Part shown: positions 8,154 through 15,607 of the stretch, piece by piece
How positions within the stretch are numbered: the stretch's first letter is position 1
Layout: every line of letters starts with the position of its first letter
Assembly: GCA_951812525.1 (NCBI GenBank)
Contig: OX638316.1
Coordinates: 3,404,506 to 3,468,505, forward strand
Length of the DNA: 64,000 nucleotides
From: an uncultured Poribacteria bacterium
GTDB lineage: Bacteria; Poribacteria; WGA-4E; WGA-3G
Direction of reading: 5' to 3'
The notes under the pieces: generated by a model
What the model was told of the DNA's origin: nothing
Databases searched by the model: none
What the model saw: the letters and a program-made list of their open reading frames with translations, nothing else
Position numbers and translations under genes: made by a program

Positions 8154-9368
8154 ATGGCGACATTAGCAATAAATGGCGGTGAACCTGTCCGTACTGATTC
8201 GTATCCGACATGGCCCACGCAAGATCCAGCCGATCTTGAAGCATTTGAAAATATCTATAAGAGTGGACAATGGGGCGTTGGCGGACCAAAGGTTCCCGAA
8301 TTCGCACAACAATTCGCTGAATTCCAAGGCGCAAAATATGGTGTTTGCGTCAATAGCGGTACATCCGCACTTTATATCGCCCTAAAAGCAGCAGGCGTTT
8401 GTCCGGGTGATGAAGTCATTACCACACCCTATACCTTCCAAGCGACGGTCGTCGCGATTCTCATGACACATGCTGTCCCTGTTTTTGTCGATACCGCACC
8501 CGACAGTTTCCTGTTGGATGCTTCAAAGGTTGAAGCCGCTATAACCGACAAAACCAAAGCGATTTTGCCAGTTCATATCGCCGGATACCCTGCCGATCTG
8601 GATGCCCTTGTCGAAGTCGCAAACCGGCATAACCTTAAGATTGTTGAAGATTGCGCACAAGCGCACGGCGCAGAATGGCGTGGTCGAGGCGTTGGCAGCT
8701 GGGGACATTTCGGGTGTTTCAGTTTCCAGTCATCGAAAAACCTATGTGCCGGTGAAGGTGGTATCGTCCTTATCAACGATCGCGAACTCTATGAACGGGC
8801 ATGGGCACTGCATAATTGTGGCCGCACGTTACCTGATGCTGAATTTGGGGAAGCAGAACCTTTCGGTGGCAATTTTCGCATGACCGAATGGCAAGCAGGT
8901 CTCCTCCTCTCCCGTCTCACTCGGCTTGAGGCTGAAACCAACTATCGACATAAAAACATGCGATGGTTAGATGGTTGGCTTGGAGAGGTACCCGGCATCA
9001 TAGTCACACCGCTAGATCCCCGCGCAACCCGTGGTGGTTGCCACGGCTACAAAGCAATCTTTGATTCCGAGGAATTTGAAGGAATTTCACGTGAGACATT
9101 TCTCAAAGCGATGCGCGCTGAAGGAATACCGATGGGACACTGGTATACCACACCTATGTACCGAGACTCGTTTCTTGAGTCTAATCTTTTCGGTCAAAAT
9201 CTCGACTATACAGACGTGCACTGCCCTGAGACTGAGAAGATATGTCAGACAGGTCTCTCCTTGAGTCAAAACATTCTAATGGCGAGCGAAGAGAATATAG
9301 AGGACATTATCAAGGCAGTTATCAAAGTTCGTCGGAATGTCGGTGAATTAAAATCGGAGACTTCTTGA
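8154..9368 (+). CDS. DegT/DnrJ/EryC1/StrS-family aminotransferase
   Basis: A 404-residue PLP enzyme of the sugar aminotransferase family. VNSGTSALYIALKAAG, PVHIAGYPADLD and EDCAQAHGAEW are family blocks; the PLP-binding lysine should be that in FSFQSSKNL. Members aminate keto-sugars on nucleotides for cell-surface glycans or natural products, while some are sugar dehydratases. An AGGGGGA site precedes the ATG by about 9 bases. No nucleotide-sugar genes are adjacent, so the substrate is open. The gene is 21 bp after the second DUF402 gene and may be cotranscribed with both. Confidence 0.88.
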   Translation: MATLAINGGEPVRTDSYPTWPTQDPADLEAFENIYKSGQWGVGGPKVPEFAQQFAEFQGAKYGVCVNSGTSALYIALKAAGVCPGDEVITTPYTFQATVVAILMTHAVPVFVDTAPDSFLLDASKVEAAITDKTKAILPVHIAGYPADLDALVEVANRHNLKIVEDCAQAHGAEWRGRGVGSWGHFGCFSFQSSKNLCAGEGGIVLINDRELYERAWALHNCGRTLPDAEFGEAEPFGGNFRMTEWQAGLLLSRLTRLEAETNYRHKNMRWLDGWLGEVPGIIVTPLDPRATRGGCHGYKAIFDSEEFEGISRETFLKAMRAEGIPMGHWYTTPMYRDSFLESNLFGQNLDYTDVHCPETEKICQTGLSLSQNILMASEENIEDIIKAVIKVRRNVGELKSETS

Positions 9369-9401
9369 GGTATAAATACCTAAATTCGCATGTCTTTACA
9401 T

Positions 9402-9562
9402 TTTCTACTATCCTTTTTATCCCCAGGTGACTCTATATAGGCAACCCCGATAGGCAGATTTGAACTCCCTTCGCTTGCGGTTTTCAACTGCTCCGAAGGG
9501 AGTGATAGCACGGCTTATATTTTTCACTATCTTTTTTAGCCTTGACGGACTCTATATAGGCA
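9402..9562 (+). repeat. Direct repeat pair flanking a 10-bp hairpin
   Basis: Two imperfect copies (9402-9444, 9518-9562) share ACTATC-TTTTTA and GACTCTATATAGGCAA. Between them ACTCCCTTCG (9464-9473) pairs perfectly with CGAAGGGAGT (9494-9503) across a 20-nt loop. The block fills the gap before the next gene, and its second copy ends just before that gene's ribosome site. Confidence 0.65.
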
Positions 9563-9586
9563 AATGCACATAAAAAGGAGACAACC

Positions 9587-10159
9587 ATGTCCAACGAACT
9601 TGAATCCCAAAAGGAAATTCGCCGAATTCTACGGCTATTGGAAACAACAGCACGCATCGTAGAAACTTCAACAATTACCGATCAGTTTTCAGGCGGCGAG
9701 GAGCGATGCGCTCGGCAATTCAACAACGCACTTAATCGCCTGATTGAGCTCGGTGCTGTCCCTACAGATCTATTTGAACCCTTAGAAACAGATGCCGCTT
9801 TTGGTGATGTCTGTTTCGCATGCCACCAAGTCGCTGCATACCTCAGAGAGGGGAGCGTTGATGATTTCGACTTCTCGCACATGAAGAAAACTATCGGCGA
9901 CGAACTAAAAGATGTCAGCGAAGTTGTCCGGCAATCAATGCCCGACTTCCTCAAAGATTTCTGGGGTGAGCGCACACAGGAATATTCCAATACCAATGAA
10001 GCTGAGACAGTTGAAGTTACCTCAGACGAAGATGACGACGTAGACTCGACCATATCTGTCGAGCACCGGATTGCCAGACTTGAAGGTCAAATGGAAACGG
10101 TTGTGGAGATCCTCCAAGAGATCAGAACACAACAGCTTGACCAGAACAAAGAAGTCTAA
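9587..10159 (+). CDS. Hypothetical protein with acidic linker and C-terminal coiled coil
   Basis: A 190-residue soluble protein I do not recognise. Residues 1-130 are predicted mainly helical, including a Cys-rich patch FGDVCFACHQVAAYL; the CxxC there lacks a partner motif. Residues 140-155 are strongly acidic (TSDEDDDVDS), then a short amphipathic helix (IARLEGQMETVVEILQEI) looks like a coiled coil that could drive oligomerisation. AAAAAGGAGAC just before the ATG makes the start secure. The gene stands alone between repeat blocks, so context gives no clue to role. Confidence 0.75.
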   Translation: MSNELESQKEIRRILRLLETTARIVETSTITDQFSGGEERCARQFNNALNRLIELGAVPTDLFEPLETDAAFGDVCFACHQVAAYLREGSVDDFDFSHMKKTIGDELKDVSEVVRQSMPDFLKDFWGERTQEYSNTNEAETVEVTSDEDDDVDSTISVEHRIARLEGQMETVVEILQEIRTQQLDQNKEV

Positions 10160-10168
10160 ACGGCGCAT

Positions 10169-10200
10169 TGTTGGGAAAAGCCGTTCAGCTCTTCCCAACA
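10169..10200 (+). terminator. Hairpin after the 9587 gene, possible terminator
   Basis: TGTTGGGAA (10169-10177) pairs perfectly with TTCCCAACA (10192-10200), giving a 9-bp stem and 14-nt loop, nine bases after the stop codon. There is only a weak T-run afterwards, so factor-independent termination is uncertain. Confidence 0.45.
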
Positions 10201-10222
10201 TTCGCTTGAGCATTCCTCTTCC

Positions 10223-10393
10223 TGTAGGAGGGATCTCCCGATCGCGACCTGCAGTTCTGTCATCTCTACGTGTAGGAGGGATCTCCCGATCGCGACCTGC
10301 AGTTCTGTCATCTCTATGTGTAGGAGGGATCTCCCGATCGCGACCTGCAGTTCTGTCATCTCTACGTGTAGGAGTGATCTCCTGATCGCGACT
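10223..10393 (+). repeat. Four tandem 48-bp units of the palindromic repeat
   Basis: Units begin with TGTAGGAG at 10223, 10271, 10319 and 10367, an exact 48-bp period. The first three carry GGGATCTCCCGATCGCGACC and a nearly constant spacer (TGCAGTTCTGTCATCTCTA); the fourth is diverged. Because the spacers are themselves repeated this is tandem amplification, not a CRISPR. The rest of this 346-bp intergenic region (10394-10505) holds only a GAATAGCCC motif and the next gene's ribosome site. Confidence 0.9.
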
Positions 10394-10505
10394 TCAGCAA
10401 AAGAAAAAATCGGAAACTGAATAGCCCTGAATTGGGGATAACAACATTTGAAGGGACCTGCCTTTGCGCAGAAGTTCTACAGAAAGCAGCACTTGGAGGG
10501 ATCCT

Positions 10506-11585
10506 GTGAAAAAGTTTCTTGCATTCAATGTATTTCTCTCAGTATTGATTCTATTTTCTAATACTGGCTGTCACATATCTGTAGCGGATGGGGAGTATGA
10601 TATGGATAAGATTGAAAAAACATACAGTGTTAATACTAGTGGTAATCTAACGGTTGTATCAGAGTTAGGTGCTATTGATGTTCAAACTGCCGAACAGAAT
10701 CAGGTTGGGATCGTCGTCACAAAGGCAATAAAGCAGAGACTGTTCAGTCAATCTGTGGAAGAAGCACTTGCCGATTTTGAGGTGACGTTCGCTCACGAGG
10801 ATACCGGTGTCCGTATTGAAGGAGCGTTCAAACACGGACGAGAACACTGGGAAAGAAAGATAAATCGCTTGGACATTCGTTTTCAGGTGACAGTGCCGAA
10901 AGACTACAACGTTGACTTGGAGACCCAAGGCGGTAGTATCAAAGTAGCCGATCTTGATGGCGCAGTTCGGGCACATACCGCCGGAGGCAGTTTGCGTTTT
11001 GGGAACATTACAGACACAGTATGGGGACGTACATCCGGCGGGAGCATCAAGCTTGTGTCGGCTGGCGGTCCCGCTGATATCAAAACATCTGGTGGTAGTA
11101 TTGAAGTCGGTGATGTCGTCGATGATGTGCGAGCACAGACTTCAGGCGGTAGCCTCCGTTTTGGTAGAGTGCAAGGCTCCATTTGGGGCAAGACTTCAGG
11201 CGGGAGCATCAAAGTTGAAAGTTGTGATGGAGAGGTAGATGTCCAAACCTCAGGAGGCAGCATCAAATTGGAGAGCGTCGGTGGGAATGTAAACGCGAAA
11301 ACCTCAGGCGGCTCCATCCGAGCGGTTATGACAGCCCAACCCGAGAGAGAATATAGTTTGCGGACCTCTGCCGGCAGTATAACTGTCACCCTTGTACCAG
11401 ATGTCACTATTGACGTAGATGCCGAAACCAGTGCCGGAAGTGTTTCAACCGACTTTCCAGTAACATCGGTCATTCAAGGCAAGATTCCCAAGAATAGATT
11501 GAAAGGTAGTATAAACGGGGGTGGACCGATGCTGAAATTGCGGACCTCTGCTGGCAGCATCCGTCTGCAAAAGGCTGGAGACTAA
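10506..11585 (+). CDS. DUF4097-type beta-repeat lipoprotein
   Basis: A 359-residue exported protein. The GTG start is preferred to an upstream TTG because TGGAGGGA lies 5 bases before it and it puts the Lys-Lys and hydrophobic signal at the N-terminus; SNTGC suggests a lipoprotein signal, although the lipobox is not ideal. After a globular part (to about residue 135), about ten short repeats centred on TSGGSI, TAGGSL or TSAGSI recur every 16-20 residues, the pattern of DUF4097 putative adhesin beta-solenoids. Such proteins are thought to sit on the cell surface, but no ligand is known. The repeated glycine-serine turns would stack as a ladder. Confidence 0.82.
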   Translation: MKKFLAFNVFLSVLILFSNTGCHISVADGEYDMDKIEKTYSVNTSGNLTVVSELGAIDVQTAEQNQVGIVVTKAIKQRLFSQSVEEALADFEVTFAHEDTGVRIEGAFKHGREHWERKINRLDIRFQVTVPKDYNVDLETQGGSIKVADLDGAVRAHTAGGSLRFGNITDTVWGRTSGGSIKLVSAGGPADIKTSGGSIEVGDVVDDVRAQTSGGSLRFGRVQGSIWGKTSGGSIKVESCDGEVDVQTSGGSIKLESVGGNVNAKTSGGSIRAVMTAQPEREYSLRTSAGSITVTLVPDVTIDVDAETSAGSVSTDFPVTSVIQGKIPKNRLKGSINGGGPMLKLRTSAGSIRLQKAGD

Positions 11586-11612
11586 GCGCATACTAGCGTT
11601 AGAATGTACTTT

Positions 11613-11640
11613 GCTGGCGAGGTTATACTAACCTCGCCGG
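11613..11640. repeat. Hairpin between convergent genes (GGCGAGGTT arms)
   Basis: GGCGAGGTTA and TAACCTCGCC form a 10-bp stem with an ATAC-like loop. It lies between the DUF4097 gene and the convergent DUF6785 gene, where it could end transcription from either side, but it has the sequence of the dispersed CGAGGTT repeat family and no clear T-run. Confidence 0.65.
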
Positions 11641-11704
11641 TCTGCCCTAACTACCCATTACTACTGCCACGAATTACCAACCGCTAATCGCCAACCGCCA
11701 ACTC

Positions 11705-13612
11705 CTACCAATGTTTAAACGAATACATCCGCTGCCCGAGAAATAACCCTAAAATTGCCCAGATACTCCCCATTACAAATTCGCCGAGCATTGTCCCTAA
11801 AAAGAGCGGCAGTGTTCGGCGATATGCACCAATCCCACCGTGGCGAATCAGTATAGATTTTAGCAGCCACGCCAGAAATACAGGAAACCAAAGCCTACCG
11901 AAGTTCCAATTCCCCGCAAGCGGATAGGCAAGTGGATGCAGCTGCCACCAAATAAACCGCAGGCGCATAAACAAGGTTGTGAGCGTCAGAGTGATACCGA
12001 AGCCAAAGAATCCCATGCGTCCCCAATCTGTGTCGTTCGGGAGAGTCAACCAGCGTTGTAGGTCACTGAAAGCCTCCTGCCCGCGCCATGTTCCCAGATT
12101 TCCGTGTAGGTAACCGGCGTGAAGGAACGCAACGAACCCAATAATCAGTCCGATAACCGTCGCTCCCCACATCACCCAAAGAATTTGACGCGGGTTAATT
12201 CCGCCTCTGTCGGCAAGCTTGAATCCTTCCAATTGATTCGGCATCGGTTGCGAACGGTAATTACGGGTGAATCCGTAAAGGAAAGCGAAGCCTGTCAACG
12301 TCGGCGCGCCAATCTTCCTCGAACCAACAAGCGAAGTAAGGAAGAGTCCAGGACCGGCACGATAGAAATCCATCGTCGGAGTTCCAAGTTCGGCACGCAT
12401 CCGGGTAAACGCTAAAACAAGTATGAACTGGATGCTGAAAAACCCAAGTACGCCCCACCACGACATCCCTGCCTTCAGACAAAAGCCAAACACAACTGCA
12501 ATACCAAGCAAGAACCCAACAAACGCGCTCCGGTATCCCATCGGTTCATTTGTTGTATCAAGGTTCGTTTTCAAACCTAAAATATTGCGTACAACCTGCC
12601 AGAGGTGTTTGTGCGTTATCCAAAGCGCAAAGAAACAGAGCCCAAAATACGCACCAGTCGACTGCATGTCAATATGCGGATAACCCGGTGTCTGATTCAT
12701 CCCTGTCATAGCACCAAAAACGAGTTGTACCTTCCAGAAAAGATAGAACAGCCAGCAAGAGAGCGACAAATCCAACGGCATTAAGAAACCGATGCCGATA
12801 GCGTATGGATTTAGATGGATAGGCGTTGAACCGATAGCACTCAGCGGTTTTTCTGTGAACAAGATCCCAATGTCGTGACGGATCGGGATACTCGGCACGA
12901 AAGGATAGAGAAAACTAATTCCATTCAGCAAATCAATCCCGCACCCGATAGCGAAACCTATCCAGAGTAATCGGTTTCGGTAGAAATCTACGTCTTTCGT
13001 CATCTCATAGGGAAGTAAGATAATCGGGTAACTCAACTTCTCATGTTCAATCCACTGTTTACGAAGGATGACACTGAGCATCATCATTGAGAACGCCAGC
13101 GCAGAAAAGAACACAAGCCACGCCAATACCGGTGTGAGCCATGCTTGGATATGTTCCATCTCAAATAGATTTGAGGTGCCTTCATAGTAGCCAGTTAAGG
13201 CACCCCGATTCATAACAGCAATCCAGTCCGGAATATAGCGGAAGAAGAGCGTTTGCCATTCATTCTCCGGTGTCGCGAACCACGCCGCGTGCCCCAAGAC
13301 ACACATTGTCGCCTGCAAAAGGTCATGACCACAAACGACACATGCCAAGGTCACCATGAGATACACCGTCAGCATCTCTGCTTGCGTAAGCTTCCATTGC
13401 GGGAGATGGCGTGTTAAGAATAGATTGAGAATTGCGACGAGGAAAAGCGTAAAGACGGCGTTGAAGAAAATCGCCATCGTGGTGGGGTATTGCGTCGTCC
13501 AGACTGTCTCCGTCTGAACAACGAGGTAAATATTGAGTGGAAGCGATAGGAGTCCCAGCAAAATCGCTCGCCATGTGATATTTTCAGTTGATATGCGTGG
13601 AGAAGCTTCCAT
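11705..13612 (-). CDS. Multi-pass membrane protein, DUF6785/DUF6784 family
   Basis: A 635-residue integral membrane protein with roughly 12-14 hydrophobic segments. The N-terminal ITWRAILLGLLSLPLNIYLV region, followed by GHDLLQ and a long paired-helix core, is what I recognise as the DUF6785/6784 family, distantly like oligopeptide transporters; this is recognition by eye. No substrate is known. It starts immediately after the stop codon of the BamA-like gene, with no intervening base, so it is probably translated by coupling as the last gene of a three-gene operon. A transport or export role for some envelope component is a guess from that context only. Confidence 0.75.
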   Translation of the reverse strand: MEASPRISTENITWRAILLGLLSLPLNIYLVVQTETVWTTQYPTTMAIFFNAVFTLFLVAILNLFLTRHLPQWKLTQAEMLTVYLMVTLACVVCGHDLLQATMCVLGHAAWFATPENEWQTLFFRYIPDWIAVMNRGALTGYYEGTSNLFEMEHIQAWLTPVLAWLVFFSALAFSMMMLSVILRKQWIEHEKLSYPIILLPYEMTKDVDFYRNRLLWIGFAIGCGIDLLNGISFLYPFVPSIPIRHDIGILFTEKPLSAIGSTPIHLNPYAIGIGFLMPLDLSLSCWLFYLFWKVQLVFGAMTGMNQTPGYPHIDMQSTGAYFGLCFFALWITHKHLWQVVRNILGLKTNLDTTNEPMGYRSAFVGFLLGIAVVFGFCLKAGMSWWGVLGFFSIQFILVLAFTRMRAELGTPTMDFYRAGPGLFLTSLVGSRKIGAPTLTGFAFLYGFTRNYRSQPMPNQLEGFKLADRGGINPRQILWVMWGATVIGLIIGFVAFLHAGYLHGNLGTWRGQEAFSDLQRWLTLPNDTDWGRMGFFGFGITLTLTTLFMRLRFIWWQLHPLAYPLAGNWNFGRLWFPVFLAWLLKSILIRHGGIGAYRRTLPLFLGTMLGEFVMGSIWAILGLFLGQRMYSFKHW

Positions 13613-15607
13613 TTAAAATGCGCGTTCCTGACCATAGAAAATTCGTGGTTTAAGGGATGGCGTGAAAGGCGGGTCCAGCGGGAAGGCGAATTCTATCCGA
13701 AGAATCCCCGTGCCACTGAATTGAGACAGGCTGCTACGCAAGCCGAACCCCACGCTCCGTTTAGGTGCCGTCAAATCGAAACTGTTTTTTCCGTTCCAGA
13801 TATATCCAATATCCGCAAACACAACGCCACTCAATATGAATCCAAGATGTACCCGCTGGTCAAGGAAAGGACGTGCTACGAACGTCGCAACCGAGGCAAG
13901 GGCTTCGTCTATTTTGTGGAGAAGGGTTCCACCAAATAAAGTTCGACTTTCGAGATTCAGCAATATCATCTTTTCGCCGTTGAATTGCCTATAATCATAA
14001 CCGCGCAAGCCGTTGAACGCTCCCAATAGCACTTGACTCTGTCCACTCCAGCCGAACTGCATTTCTGATATAAGCTGCGCAACAAACGTCTGATGAAAGT
14101 CAAACAGACCGTTCTTTCTATAACCAGTTTGAAGCGTATAGATGTCGCCTGTATTGAAGACATCGGTATAAAACCAGGTTGTCTGTGCTTGGAGAACAGA
14201 GCGTTCGATGCGACGCCTCCAGTTTGTGCTAAATGCTATTGTCGTGAGACTAAAGAACCTGTTGCCTCGCATCCATCCAGATCCAAATGCCAACTCTGCG
14301 TAAGTTTCCGCTCGGTCAGAACCGTATAAAGGCGAGGCATATCCCAAGGAGAGTGCGTATTGAGAGCCGACAAGAAAGTTTTCTTCTTGTCCCATTCTTT
14401 TGATGAACCGAGCGTTATGATAGGCAGTCCGTTTCCTACCCAGCGTGAAACCGACCCTTTTAATGTCGCGATCTTCCAACGTCGCTCCCGATTCGCTGGA
14501 TTTGTTGAGTAACACATATTTTGAACGTCGTGAGATTGCCCATAAACCTATGTAATTCTGTTGCGCTCTCTCTCCAAAATACCGTCGGACATTCGCACGG
14601 GCACCCTGTAGATTTTGCTCAAATCTATCGGTTTCAACCGCATTTTCGTACCAAGCTACAGGATTAACCGATTCAGAAAAACTTACACTCGCACTCCATC
14701 GACTTTTCAATGTATACTGAGGACGCTCTAACAACACAAGCAGGGAATCCCCATCTCGTCTCTGGATGTATTCACCATCAAAATTCCAGTGCGATGTGAA
14801 GAGTCGGGGGTTATTATACCTACCTCTCACAAGGCTCCGCGTTCTTTCACCGATCTCGCTGATCCTTTCATAGCGCCATAGTGTGCTTTGACCAGACCCG
14901 AACATATTAGGATCTCGGAATTGTAGCATCCAATACCTTTTCTGGTTGTTTAGGTTTAAATCTGCACCAAGTGGGAACGATAGGAGTTCTTTGATAGTGA
15001 CGTGAACAATAACCGATTTCGATAGCTCATCCCATTGCGCGTCGATCTTTGCAGCACCAATATATGTCTTACGCCGAAGAATCTGCTCACTTTCCTCTCT
15101 ATCCGCATCCGTATAAATATCGCCTTCCGTAAACAGGAGTTCGCGGAGAATCACATCTTCTTTCGTCTGTATGTTCCCTGTTACGGTAATCTTCCCAATG
15201 GTACCTTCATCAATCTCGATGCCGAGATAAATACCGTCTCTGAATTGTTTCACAGAGAGTTGCTCGTCAGCTATACGGGCAAAACGGTAACCGTTCTCCC
15301 GATAGAAACGTCTGATCGCTTCAAAATCCACTTTCAGAACGGTTTCATCGTAAACACTCCACACATCCGTCTGCATCAGTGCGCGAATTTGCTGGTCGGA
15401 GAACGAATCGTTTCCATTGATTACAAGACTGCGAACAATGTTTGCTTCATCTCCTAAAGCTGGACCGTTATCCTGTAAGGGAGTCTTTGTTTCTAATGTC
15501 TGTGTGTCAGCAGATGTCGGTGAAATTTCAGCATTTATGCCCATGTTGAAGAGGACAAGCAAGCATAGAATCCCAAATAAGCGGGCAATATACCAAAAAT
15601 CTGTCAT
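13613..15607 (-). CDS. BamA/TamA-like outer-membrane protein with POTRA domains
   Basis: A 664-residue protein of the Omp85 superfamily. A signal peptide (residues 1-26) is followed by two or three POTRA-like domains (LVINGNDSFSDQQI; ITVTGNIQTKEDVILREL) and a C-terminal beta-barrel ending in an aromatic residue (Phe664), as outer-membrane proteins do. BamA inserts barrels in the outer membrane; TamA and other members move other substrates. The gene overlaps the stop of the BatA-like gene by 4 bp and abuts the DUF6785 gene. The shortened POTRA region and the partners argue against this being the main housekeeping BamA. Confidence 0.85.
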   Translation of the reverse strand: MTDFWYIARLFGILCLLVLFNMGINAEISPTSADTQTLETKTPLQDNGPALGDEANIVRSLVINGNDSFSDQQIRALMQTDVWSVYDETVLKVDFEAIRRFYRENGYRFARIADEQLSVKQFRDGIYLGIEIDEGTIGKITVTGNIQTKEDVILRELLFTEGDIYTDADREESEQILRRKTYIGAAKIDAQWDELSKSVIVHVTIKELLSFPLGADLNLNNQKRYWMLQFRDPNMFGSGQSTLWRYERISEIGERTRSLVRGRYNNPRLFTSHWNFDGEYIQRRDGDSLLVLLERPQYTLKSRWSASVSFSESVNPVAWYENAVETDRFEQNLQGARANVRRYFGERAQQNYIGLWAISRRSKYVLLNKSSESGATLEDRDIKRVGFTLGRKRTAYHNARFIKRMGQEENFLVGSQYALSLGYASPLYGSDRAETYAELAFGSGWMRGNRFFSLTTIAFSTNWRRRIERSVLQAQTTWFYTDVFNTGDIYTLQTGYRKNGLFDFHQTFVAQLISEMQFGWSGQSQVLLGAFNGLRGYDYRQFNGEKMILLNLESRTLFGGTLLHKIDEALASVATFVARPFLDQRVHLGFILSGVVFADIGYIWNGKNSFDLTAPKRSVGFGLRSSLSQFSGTGILRIEFAFPLDPPFTPSLKPRIFYGQERAF

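Noticed and set aside
10223-10393. Array resembling a CRISPR (regular 48-bp period)
   Set aside because: The spacers are copies of one another and no cas gene is present; it is tandem amplification of a dispersed palindrome. The same applies to 22981-23154.
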